Shown piece after piece: positions 1 through 6,942 of a DNA stretch of 16,316 nucleotides. The stretch spans positions 1-16,316 of the forward strand of contig JACQNV010000017.1 of NCBI GenBank assembly GCA_016202865.1, given 5' to 3'. Source of the stretch: Candidatus Aenigmatarchaeota archaeon (GTDB taxonomy: Archaea > Aenigmatarchaeota > Aenigmatarchaeia > QMZP01 > JACQNV01). The notes under the pieces are model-generated. The model did not search any database. It saw only the letters and a list, made by a program, of their open reading frames with translations, and was not told where the DNA came from. A program made the position numbers and the translations under genes. Each line of letters opens with the position of its first letter. Position 1 is the stretch's first letter.

Positions 1-1031
1 ATTGATTTTTTTACATGTGTTAAAAGGGCTTGCTCTTGTTGTGTTAAGTATTGAAAATCGATTTCACCAATAATTGCTGAGGCCTCTGTCCATAGTTTTC
101 TCCACTCCACAATTCCTTGGTAATCGCTGCTTTCTGATGAAAATATTCCTCTCTGATATTTCACAAAAGCCAACATGAACCTGTCTTTTTTCCTTATTGA
201 GTTTTGTAGTGTCTTTTCGAGTAGATTTAATATGGAATTTGATTGAACATTGCTGGTTTCAGCTGTTTTCTGGGCTGCCTCTGTCAAAGTTGAAATTTTC
301 TCATCCAAATTTTCTGTCAAATTCAAAAACTTTTCCATTTCCTCTGTTCTTCCTTCTCTTGAAAATTGGATTATTATATCAGCTTTGTTTATTCCTTTGC
401 CGCCAGTTGCGATATCTATCCTAGCTTGGATATATTGGATTCCTAGAGTGTCGTTTGTCCGCTCTGCTTCACTCAGTGCTGGGGAATAGAAACTGTAGGC
501 ATCTGCCGTTTGGTTCTGTTTTAATAGATCATCAACTTTGTCCATGTACGGCTTGTATTTTATCACTGTCAATTTTGCCTTTTCCAGTTCTGTTGTTTGG
601 TTGATCAGCTTCTCCTTTGTTTGGTTATCAAGGAATGTTGCGTTTCCGACAAGACTTGTTATAGTTGTTGCAGAGGATTCAACTTCTTCCTTCGTTGTTG
701 AGTTTTCCAGTTTTTCTATTGCCGCTTTTAGCTGGCCTCTCTGCAAGTTTTCTTCAATAACAGAGCCTATATTTGTTATTTCTTTTCCTGCATCACCCCT
801 GACAAATGTCTTTATTTTATCAAAGGTTTTTTTTAGATTTTCAAATTCAGCCTTTGCTTCTGATGTCTTGCCGCTGTTCACGAGATTTACAATTTGAGCC
901 AGTTGGTTACTGAAGTCTATAAAATCTTTTCTTTTCTGTATATAGTCATCAATCCTTTTTGCTTCCAAATCCATTATTTCCTTCTTCAGCGGGTCATTTT
1001 CAAACTGGGTCTCTATCAATTTTATATACTC
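1..1031 (-). CDS. Continuation of the giant coiled-coil protein after a +1 frameshift (partial, open at the window edge)
   Basis: The minus strand is open without a stop for 343 codons from 1031 to the window edge, in the frame one base off from the upstream part. It continues directly after the Lys codons of the A8 run, beginning EYIKLIETQFENDP. Composition matches the upstream protein: long Lys/Glu/Gln/Leu-rich amphipathic helices such as KAEFENLKKTFDKIK and EKAKLTVIKYKPYMD. There is no Cys, no membrane segment and no recognisable domain. No start codon with ribosome-binding or TATA signals was noticed at the junction, so an independent gene is less likely than a shifted continuation. The joined product would be at least 1265 residues. 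The most economical explanation is one extra A in the assembly. A recently broken gene, or programmed or transcriptional slippage on A8, remains possible. Confidence 0.8.
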
Positions 1032-3798
1032 TTTTTTTTGCAGCCGCCATTTCCTCTGGCGTGTCAGCTTCTTCAAGTTTTGCGAGTGCTCTTTGTACAG
1101 CAATTTCTTCATCTGATAATACCTCTTCTGGTGTTCTAAATTTTTTGGGCCCCCAGTATGGCCCTTTCTTTTCATAAAAAGATTTACAGGATACACAATT
1201 CCCATCTCCTTGAGGATCATATTCTGGCAGAGATCCAAGTGGACAAGGCAGCTCGCACTTTGCTGCGTGGCCTATGGTGTTTTGGCTGTGAGAATCAGAC
1301 TCTGAAATTTTCTTAATTGCGCCTTCAGCATGGTTAGAGCTGATCATTAGATGCTGGTAAACTTGCAAGGCCAGAAGTATCGATTCTTGTATATTGTTTG
1401 AAATTGTTGAAAAGGTTTCTTTGGCTCTTTTGTTGCTTTCTTGCAGGGCTTCAATATATTTGTTTGCATTGTCAATTGATTCTCTTGTTTTGCCTAAGTC
1501 GGTTATTGATTGTGCACAACCCCTGCCTCTTACAATTGACTCGAGTTTTTCTGAATATGATACAAGTACAGATGAAGCGTCTTTTAGTGTTTGCAATAGC
1601 CTTTCAAAGTTTAATATTTTTCCAGATACCATTTCCTCTATTTTATTTTGGTCGAGGGACTTAAGGTAGGATGCCCTGTCCTGGGCTTTTTTCAGCAATT
1701 CCTGGGCCTTCTGTTGGCGTGTTTTTGTATCGGCAAGCTCTTCAAGTTCCTTTACTTGGTTTTCCAAATCCAGCGTTGACTCGCCATCGAGCCCCCGTTG
1801 CTGGAATTCCTGTTCTATTTCTGCAAGCTTTTCTTTTTTATTTTTTTCAACTGTGAGTTTGTTTATTTTGGCTTTAACTTCTGTCTGGCTTCTAAAAACT
1901 TCTTTTACTTCAGCGCTGTCCCTTCCCTTTGAAGATGAGAGTATAAAGTGCAATCTTTCCAGCCTGTCGCTTTCAGCGTTAAGTGTGTTCAATTCTTTAT
2001 ACATTTCTGAAAGTGAGCCGCTGTCTGCTACATCAGGCTCTGTTTCTTTGTATTCTGGGTGCTGCCTTAGAACTCTTTTTCTTAATTCAAGATCTGTTTT
2101 TTTATTTCTCAGTAACTCGCCTGTTTTTGCTATCTTTTCCTCTGCTTCCTTTAGCTGTTTTTCACCATCAGGATCGTTGAATTTTTCTATAAAATCCTGG
2201 ATGTCAGAAAATATGCCGGCTGGGATGTTGGTTATTTCAGGCGTTAGCTTTATGTGATTTTCTGCGAGTCCAAGCACCTCGCTTATATAATTTGAATACC
2301 TTTGCGCGAGACATGGCTGCTTCCTTATGATTTCTTTTATCTGCCCAATCTCAAAGGCAGGATCAAAACAGCTTGAAAGCGTATCGAATTCTTTTCCCAA
2401 TAACTGTTGGTTCTTGGCAATATTTTCTATAATTGTGTTTGGCTCTACAATATCGAGCTTTTTAATTGTTTCCAATTCAGATGGGTTGATAGATATTTGG
2501 AAGCCTGTGATAGGCAGCTGGTAGTTTGTTGGTTGTGAAATTAAGAAGCCGCTTGAGGTTGGTATTGGCTGGAAACCAGTTAATGAAGGCGCCGGTAAAT
2601 CAAGTTTTATCCCGTTTAGAATGTTTGTTGTTGTTTGCGGATTTGAATCAAGTGTCGCGCGTGCCTGGTTCAGTCTGTTTTCAATGTCATCTAACCTTTC
2701 CTGTTTTTCTATAAACCTGCCCAGAAGATCTTTTATTTCGGGTTTGTCTTCTTCCGGGACAACCAGATTGTCTACAAAACCAATTGCCTGCGGGCCTGTC
2801 ATCCTGCCTGTTTTGTACATGTCAAGCAGATACTGTGTTGCTGCTTCTGAAAAAACAGTTATGTCAATATCTGGCGTCTCGCTTATGTCAAATTTGGATT
2901 TGCAGCCAACATCGTCAGGATAATCTGTGAAATTATCTTGATCATTATCTATCTTGTCAAGACATTCTGATTTCCTAACGCTGGGTTGCTGGTTTGGAAT
3001 GATTGTTGGTGTTAGATTGATGAATGGTCCGTCTAAAACTTCTGGCTTTTCCAGATCATCAAAGGCGCAAACAGACCCTACATATTTTTTCGCTAAATCT
3101 TCGCTGTCTGGGCAGTCTTTGGAACAGGTTCTTTTTTCAGCGACTGGCGGAGCTATTATCACCTGTTCACATGCGCCATCTTTACACTCTGTGCTATCCG
3201 GGCAATTTAGAGGTAGCGATGTTGGAACAGGGATATCTCCTTGTTTACAAAAGTATTCCTGAACTGTTGTTTCCCCAAGACAGAAGTCTTCATATTGTGT
3301 TTGGCCTTGTATGCCTGCTGTACCTTTAGTGAATACATTAAGGCCGCCATCAGAGTCTGAGCAGGGTATTCCGTGTGGTGGACCAGCTGTTGGTGTTGCC
3401 ACAGGTTCGGTTGTTATAGGACCAAAGTTGGGTATGTAAACACATGCTCCGTCAACACATCTAAAACTAGGATTTATTTGACTGCAATCTACCGATTCTG
3501 TTACAGCCGTGCTTGGTGTACTGCAGTAATTTTCTTTTAGTACAACCCCCTCACACAAGTCTGTTTTGGTTCCTATTAATGTTGGCGGCTGACCGAAAGT
3601 GCTTAATAAAACATTCGATGTATTACCCTTTACAAAGTAGTTCCTTCCAGACTCCCTTAGACCTGTTTGATCTATATCAGAGTCAAAGCATTGTGATTCT
3701 GTTTGGTTGGTTGTCGCATTTGCTGCTTGCACTAAAGCTATAGATGTAAAGATAGCTAAAATAACTAAAACTAGTAGAAGCCAATAACCATTCCCCAT
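1000..3798 (-). CDS. Giant secreted Cys-repeat/coiled-coil protein, 5' part (frame broken at A8 run)
   Basis: 932 codons in this frame; the protein family is not recognised. Residues 6-25 form a hydrophobic signal peptide or membrane anchor ending near ALVQA. Two diverged copies of a six-Cys module follow: C37, 82, 92, 105, 114, 119 and C146, 173, 184, 199, 205, 210. Both copies open with C-x-D-S-D and close with DGAC. Residues 279-299 carry a Ca-binding-like Cys/Asp loop (C-x-DKIDND-x-D...DD-x-GC). From about residue 340 the protein is mostly Lys/Glu-rich predicted coiled coil. A CxxxC...CxxC knot (about residues 848-870) interrupts it near the end. The last ten residues (from RVYK) are probably spurious. 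They follow an eight-A run, and skipping one base there keeps a long frame open to the window edge with the same helical composition. The ATG has no Shine-Dalgarno site; a TATA-like box lies about 26 bp upstream, suggesting a leaderless transcript. The protein probably sits at the cell surface. The gene and its exterior location are secure; the function is unknown. Confidence 0.85.
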   Translation of the reverse strand: MGNGYWLLLVLVILAIFTSIALVQAANATTNQTESQCFDSDIDQTGLRESGRNYFVKGNTSNVLLSTFGQPPTLIGTKTDLCEGVVLKENYCSTPSTAVTESVDCSQINPSFRCVDGACVYIPNFGPITTEPVATPTAGPPHGIPCSDSDGGLNVFTKGTAGIQGQTQYEDFCLGETTVQEYFCKQGDIPVPTSLPLNCPDSTECKDGACEQVIIAPPVAEKRTCSKDCPDSEDLAKKYVGSVCAFDDLEKPEVLDGPFINLTPTIIPNQQPSVRKSECLDKIDNDQDNFTDYPDDVGCKSKFDISETPDIDITVFSEAATQYLLDMYKTGRMTGPQAIGFVDNLVVPEEDKPEIKDLLGRFIEKQERLDDIENRLNQARATLDSNPQTTTNILNGIKLDLPAPSLTGFQPIPTSSGFLISQPTNYQLPITGFQISINPSELETIKKLDIVEPNTIIENIAKNQQLLGKEFDTLSSCFDPAFEIGQIKEIIRKQPCLAQRYSNYISEVLGLAENHIKLTPEITNIPAGIFSDIQDFIEKFNDPDGEKQLKEAEEKIAKTGELLRNKKTDLELRKRVLRQHPEYKETEPDVADSGSLSEMYKELNTLNAESDRLERLHFILSSSKGRDSAEVKEVFRSQTEVKAKINKLTVEKNKKEKLAEIEQEFQQRGLDGESTLDLENQVKELEELADTKTRQQKAQELLKKAQDRASYLKSLDQNKIEEMVSGKILNFERLLQTLKDASSVLVSYSEKLESIVRGRGCAQSITDLGKTRESIDNANKYIEALQESNKRAKETFSTISNNIQESILLALQVYQHLMISSNHAEGAIKKISESDSHSQNTIGHAAKCELPCPLGSLPEYDPQGDGNCVSCKSFYEKKGPYWGPKKFRTPEEVLSDEEIAVQRALAKLEEADTPEEMAAAKKRVYKIDRDPV

Positions 3799-3818
3799 AT
3801 TAATATTATACCCAATAA

Positions 3819-3828
3819 TTATATATAT
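3819..3828. promoter_or_regulatory. Shared TATA-like box of a divergent gene pair
   Basis: The 54-bp spacer between the minus ATG (3798) and plus ATG (3853) contains one strong symmetrical TATA element, TTATATATAT. Its centre is about 26 bp from the minus start and 29 bp from the plus start. Archaeal TATA boxes sit about 25 bp upstream of the transcription start, so both transcripts would begin at or just before their start codons. A second weaker AT stretch (AATATTATA, 3802-3810) is too close to the minus start to serve it. Use of this box in both directions is inferred from spacing. Confidence 0.55.
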
Positions 3829-3834
3829 GGTAAT

Positions 3835-3840
3835 AGGAGG
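3835..3840 (+). promoter_or_regulatory. Shine-Dalgarno-like AGGAGG upstream of the 153-residue membrane protein
   Basis: AGGAGG matches the archaeal anti-Shine-Dalgarno sequence but ends 12 nt before the ATG at 3853, longer than the usual 5-9 nt. If transcription starts about 25 bp after the TATA-like box, the motif would not be in the mRNA at all. Its role is therefore uncertain. Confidence 0.35.
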
Positions 3841-3852
3841 GATCTAGTTAGC

Positions 3853-4314
3853 ATGGTAGGAGTCTCTTTACTTGATTTGCAGGTGACTTTGCTTGCAGGT
3901 TTCATAACAGCTGCTGTAGGCGTGCTGCTTTATAGAAGGATAAGGATGAGTTTTTGGGGCTTTTTAGGCGGTATTGCAGCTGATTGGCCCAAGTATTTTT
4001 TGGGCTTGTTAGGCGCAACAAATTTGCACAATGTCTTACTTTTCACACATACAGCAGGCATATTTTTGTTCCCAATTATTCTGGTAATTTTGGATATCTT
4101 GCTCCTGGAAATAGCCATGATCAAGTATCTAAGGCCTTTCTATATTCTTTTGCCTAAGAGCCTCAGATCGGCGGTGAAATTTGAGGAGATTATAAACAGG
4201 CTGCAGCACTACAGCACACTTCCAAGGCCAATAAGAATTGGTAGGGCTTATTTGATTGGTGTTATTGGAGGGGTTATCAATTTGGTAATTAGCTTTTCGC
4301 TGGGGATTATTTAG
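3853..4314 (+). CDS. Small multi-pass membrane protein, distantly DUF457/YdjM-like
   Basis: 153 residues with hydrophobic segments at roughly 9-27, 33-55, 60-90 and 131-152, so probably four membrane spans in the cytoplasmic membrane. The segment GGIAADWPKY (39-48) followed by H59 and FTHTAG (H66) resembles the Asp...His...His pattern of the DUF457/YdjM family of integral membrane putative metal-dependent hydrolases. The match is weak and the usual HRG-type motif is not present. A polar loop (102-128) with Arg, Lys and H119 probably faces the cytoplasm. The gene is divergent from the giant coiled-coil gene and convergent with the pyrophosphatase gene, so it is likely monocistronic. The start is the first ATG after a TATA box and an AGGAGG. 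Its function should be treated as unknown. Confidence 0.75.
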   Translation: MVGVSLLDLQVTLLAGFITAAVGVLLYRRIRMSFWGFLGGIAADWPKYFLGLLGATNLHNVLLFTHTAGIFLFPIILVILDILLLEIAMIKYLRPFYILLPKSLRSAVKFEEIINRLQHYSTLPRPIRIGRAYLIGVIGGVINLVISFSLGII

Positions 4315-4390
4315 ATTAAAAGTTAAGCGGAAGCTGAAGGTTCTTGAGATCTTGCATAATACACCTAGTCTTTCACTTTTAAACAATATA

Positions 4391-4423
4391 TAAGCTTAAT
4401 CAGCTTACGCTTTTTATAAAAAG
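4391..4423. terminator. Terminator-like hairpin and T5/A5 palindrome between convergent genes
   Basis: The 143-bp gap between the membrane protein stop (4314) and the pyrophosphatase stop (4458) contains a 6-bp inverted repeat, TAAGCT (4391-4396) and AGCTTA (4402-4407). Three bases later comes the perfect 14-nt palindrome CTTTTTATAAAAAG (4410-4423). The palindrome supplies a T5 tract on each strand, the usual archaeal termination signal, so it could end both convergent transcripts. The short stem makes hairpin dependence doubtful. Confidence 0.45.
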
Positions 4424-4457
4424 TTCAAGAAATAAATCAAGTAGCAGGTGCTATTTG

Positions 4458-6449
4458 TTACACCGGCAACAAAACATTTGCAGCTATCATAACCGCAAAT
4501 AACAAGGCCACTGTGTTCAAAACCTTTATCAGTGGGTTAAGCGCTGGACCAGCGGTGTCTTTGAATGGGTCGCCTACAGTATCTCCTACAACTGCTGCTT
4601 TGTGAGCATCTGAACCTTTACCACCGAGGTTTCCTTCCTCTATATACTTCTTTGCATTATCCCAGGCTGCGCCGCCTGTTGTCATTGTGATTGCGAGTAA
4701 AAGACCTGTTACTATTGCACCACCAAGCAAACCGCCAAGAGCAGCTGGACCTAAAACGAAACCAACAGCCAAAGGCGTTATTATTGCTATTAAAGATGGG
4801 ACTATTAACTGCTTCTGGGCAGCCGCTGTCACAATTGATACACATTTACCATAATCTGGTTTTGCCTTCCATTGCATGATTCCTTTTATTTCTTTAAACT
4901 GTCTCCTAACCTCGCTAACTATTCCAAATGCCGCTTTGCCGACAGCTTTCATTGTAAGAGCAGCGAAGATGAATGGTAGCATACCGCCGATAAATAAACC
5001 AATCACAACACGCGGATCTAGAATATTAATAACTGTTAATCCTGTCTCGGCTGCATATGCTGCAAACAGCGAGAGCGCTGCTAAAGCTGCTGAGCCTATG
5101 GCTACTCCTTTGGTCACTGCTTTTGTAGTGTTACCAATAGAATCCAATGGGTCAGTTATATCCCTTACCCTTTTAGGCATGCCTGCCATCTCAGCAATTC
5201 CGCCAGCATTGTCTGTTATCGGACCATAGGAATCAACTGATACAATTATGCCTGTCATGGAGAGCATTGCCATTGCTGCAATCGCAATTCCGTAAAAGCC
5301 GCCGAAATAAAATGAAACAAATATGGCTGCCACAATCACAATAACTGGAAGCAGCGTTGAAGCAAATCCTGTTGCAAGACCAGAAATAATATTGGTTCCT
5401 GCTCCTGTTTTTGAGGCTTCTGCTATTTCCTTCACTGGTTTCCTTCCTCTTCCTGTATAATATTCTGTTATGATAGCAATCAAAACAGTTGTAACCAAAC
5501 CTGCGAGCGCTGCGTAGAAAAGATTGAGGCTCGTTGGAAACAGATAATTAGTTAGGAAATAGAAGCCGATAGCAGAGAGTATTGCTGTGACTATTATACT
5601 TCTATTTAGGGCTGACCATATCTTATCTTTATTGTTGGTTCTGACAAAAAGCGATCCGATTATTGATGCGATTATTGCAACTCCGCCTATTAGAAGTGGG
5701 TACATGGCTCCTGCAGCCCCTAAAGCTAAACCGAGTATCATGGCTGCTATTACAGTGACAACATAAGATTCGAACAAGTCAGCTGCCATGCCTGCGCAGT
5801 CGCCCACATTATCTCCAACATTATCAGCTATGACAGCAGGATTTCTTGGGTCATCTTCTGGTATACCAGCTTCAACCTTACCGACTAAATCAGCACCAAC
5901 ATCTGCACCCTTTGTGTATATTCCACCACCAACTCTTGCAAACAAGCTTACTACAGAAGCGCCGAATGTGAAACCGATAATTAGTTTTGGATCACCGTAA
6001 ATAAAATAGAGCAGGGCGCTTCCTAAAAGACCTAAGCCAACAACAGCAAAACCTGTCACAGAGCCCCCAGTGAAAGCGACAGACAGCGCTTCTTTCAGTC
6101 CCTTGTTTGCTGCCTGGGCTGTCCTCACATTTGCACGGACAGAAATATGCATTCCAACATAACCGGCAACTGCAGATAAAACAGCTCCAACAACAAAGGA
6201 AATTGCTGTTATAATGTTAAATGCAAAACCAAATATTATCGCAAGAATTACAACAAAGATGGAAACTATTTTATATTGCCTGTTGAGATAGGCTGAAGCA
6301 CCTTCTTGTATTGCCTTTGAGATTTCTATCATTTTGGTTGTGCCCCTATCTTTTCTTAAAACTCTAAAAATAGAGACTATTGCGAACAAAAGTGCAATGA
6401 CTGCTGTGGCGAAAACTATTATCAGATTAGTATCCAATTGTAAAACCAT
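4458..6449 (-). CDS. hppA: Membrane-bound proton-translocating pyrophosphatase, K+-independent type
   Basis: 663 residues, normal for the family, with about 16 hydrophobic membrane helices. It hydrolyses cytoplasmic PPi to two phosphates and pumps H+ out across the membrane. Active-site signatures are present: DVGADLVGKVE (183-193), NVGDNVGD (210-217), an Asp-rich loop near D406 and D413/N414, and GDTVGDPFKDTAGP (622-635). E227 in helix 6 lies in the sequence DLFESY. The motif GNTTKAVTKG (439-448) carries K443 and T446. In this family Lys and Thr at these two sites mark K+-independent, H+-pumping enzymes, whereas Ala/Gly mark K+-dependent ones. All key residues appear intact. The ATG is preceded by GGTGG with a 6-nt spacer and by a TATA box, so it has its own promoter even though the PIN gene lies 86 bp upstream on the same strand. 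It probably conserves energy from biosynthetic PPi in an organism with reduced metabolism (inference). Confidence 0.97.
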   Translation of the reverse strand: MVLQLDTNLIIVFATAVIALLFAIVSIFRVLRKDRGTTKMIEISKAIQEGASAYLNRQYKIVSIFVVILAIIFGFAFNIITAISFVVGAVLSAVAGYVGMHISVRANVRTAQAANKGLKEALSVAFTGGSVTGFAVVGLGLLGSALLYFIYGDPKLIIGFTFGASVVSLFARVGGGIYTKGADVGADLVGKVEAGIPEDDPRNPAVIADNVGDNVGDCAGMAADLFESYVVTVIAAMILGLALGAAGAMYPLLIGGVAIIASIIGSLFVRTNNKDKIWSALNRSIIVTAILSAIGFYFLTNYLFPTSLNLFYAALAGLVTTVLIAIITEYYTGRGRKPVKEIAEASKTGAGTNIISGLATGFASTLLPVIVIVAAIFVSFYFGGFYGIAIAAMAMLSMTGIIVSVDSYGPITDNAGGIAEMAGMPKRVRDITDPLDSIGNTTKAVTKGVAIGSAALAALSLFAAYAAETGLTVINILDPRVVIGLFIGGMLPFIFAALTMKAVGKAAFGIVSEVRRQFKEIKGIMQWKAKPDYGKCVSIVTAAAQKQLIVPSLIAIITPLAVGFVLGPAALGGLLGGAIVTGLLLAITMTTGGAAWDNAKKYIEEGNLGGKGSDAHKAAVVGDTVGDPFKDTAGPALNPLIKVLNTVALLFAVMIAANVLLPV

Positions 6450-6455
6450 ATTCGG

Positions 6456-6460
6456 CCACC
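6456..6460 (-). promoter_or_regulatory. Ribosome-binding site of the pyrophosphatase
   Basis: GGTGG on the minus strand lies 6 nt before the ATG at 6449. Its GGTG part fits the archaeal 16S tail. It supports this start and a leadered mRNA, unlike the leaderless neighbours. Confidence 0.5.
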
Positions 6461-6492
6461 AAGCTAAAACTTGAATTATAGAATATGGCGGG

Positions 6493-6505
6493 CTTATTTA
6501 TAAAG
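6493..6505 (-). promoter_or_regulatory. TATA box of the pyrophosphatase gene
   Basis: On the minus strand CTTTATAAATAAG, preceded by an A-rich GCAAAA that could be a BRE. Transcription would begin near 6474, giving a leader of about 25 nt that includes the GGTGG site. A second AT element (TCTATAATTC, about 6473-6482) lies closer to the start and would give a leaderless message instead. Confidence 0.55.
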
Positions 6506-6535
6506 TTTTGCGAGAAATCGGGCTCTGAGGAACAG

Positions 6536-6901
6536 TCAACTCTCTTTTAGATACTTTCCCTGCCTTAGTGATATTGTCTTGGCTCCAGAAGATGATATTT
6601 TTTTTATCAACTCCCTATCTTGGGTGCACACAGTATAGACTGCGCTCAATCTTAATAACTCTTTATCAACTTTAATTTCTTGAGATTTCAATATCTTGAC
6701 CTCTTTTAGTTTTACTAACTTAAGCGCTAGGATCGCTTCTCCTTTTACAGCTCCACTACTTTTTGAGAGGCTCTCAAGCTCCTTGATTACAGAATCTATA
6801 GTATAATAATCTATAACCCCCAGCTTCCTGAGCTCGAAAAATATGTCTACCTTAAACTTGGCAGGTATCAAAAGGAAATTAGTGTCTAGGATTGCTTTCA
6901 T
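6536..6901 (-). CDS. Fcf1/Utp24-like PIN-domain endoribonuclease
   Basis: 121 residues, a single PIN domain. The N-terminus MKAILDTNFLLIPAKF is characteristic of the archaeal COG1412 group (Fcf1/Utp24-like, sometimes called VapC9). These proteins are homologous to the eukaryotic nuclease that cleaves pre-rRNA. Acidic residues fitting the Mg-binding site are D6, E41 or E43, D79 and D95 (in the TQDREL motif). The domain ends in the SLRQ-x-K stretch usual for the family. No antitoxin gene adjoins it, which favours an rRNA-processing role over a toxin-antitoxin role. It is transcribed divergently from the large surface protein and is followed by the pyrophosphatase gene on the same strand. There is no Shine-Dalgarno site before the ATG; a TATA-like TTATAGTATA (6922-6931 region, read on the minus strand) lies about 26 bp upstream, so the mRNA is probably leaderless. 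Confidence 0.9.
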   Translation of the reverse strand: MKAILDTNFLLIPAKFKVDIFFELRKLGVIDYYTIDSVIKELESLSKSSGAVKGEAILALKLVKLKEVKILKSQEIKVDKELLRLSAVYTVCTQDRELIKKISSSGAKTISLRQGKYLKES

Positions 6902-6910
6902 GATTACAGT

Positions 6911-6931
6911 AAACTTTTATAACTATACTAT
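6911..6931. promoter_or_regulatory. Divergent promoters of the PIN nuclease and the 1711-residue surface protein
   Basis: The spacer between the two ATGs is only 41 bp. For the plus strand, AAACTTTTATAAC (6911-6923) places a TATA box about 24 bp before the ATG at 6943, with no Shine-Dalgarno site between. For the minus strand, a TATAGTAT-like stretch centred near 6927 lies about 26 bp before the ATG at 6901. Both messages would be leaderless. The two TATA elements are adjacent, so simultaneous use may be mutually exclusive (inference). Confidence 0.55.
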
Positions 6932-6942
6932 AAGTATATACT

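Noticed and set aside
197..1177. Several plus-strand open frames rich in Phe/Leu/Ser opposite the coiled-coil gene
   Set aside because: They mirror Lys/Glu-rich codons of the minus strand, have no start signals and resemble no protein. The minus frame is continuous across the same region.
4315..4457. Possible small RNA or tRNA in the convergent spacer
   Set aside because: No cloverleaf or conserved tRNA boxes; the only structure is the short hairpin and palindrome, better explained as termination.
4876..5229. Plus-strand open frame inside the pyrophosphatase gene
   Set aside because: It lies antisense to highly conserved pyrophosphatase motifs; low-complexity Ala/Pro/Ser composition.
6536..6901. 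PIN protein as the toxin of a VapBC toxin-antitoxin pair
   Set aside because: No antitoxin-sized gene lies next to it, and its N-terminus and C-terminal SLRQ motif fit the Fcf1-like group instead.
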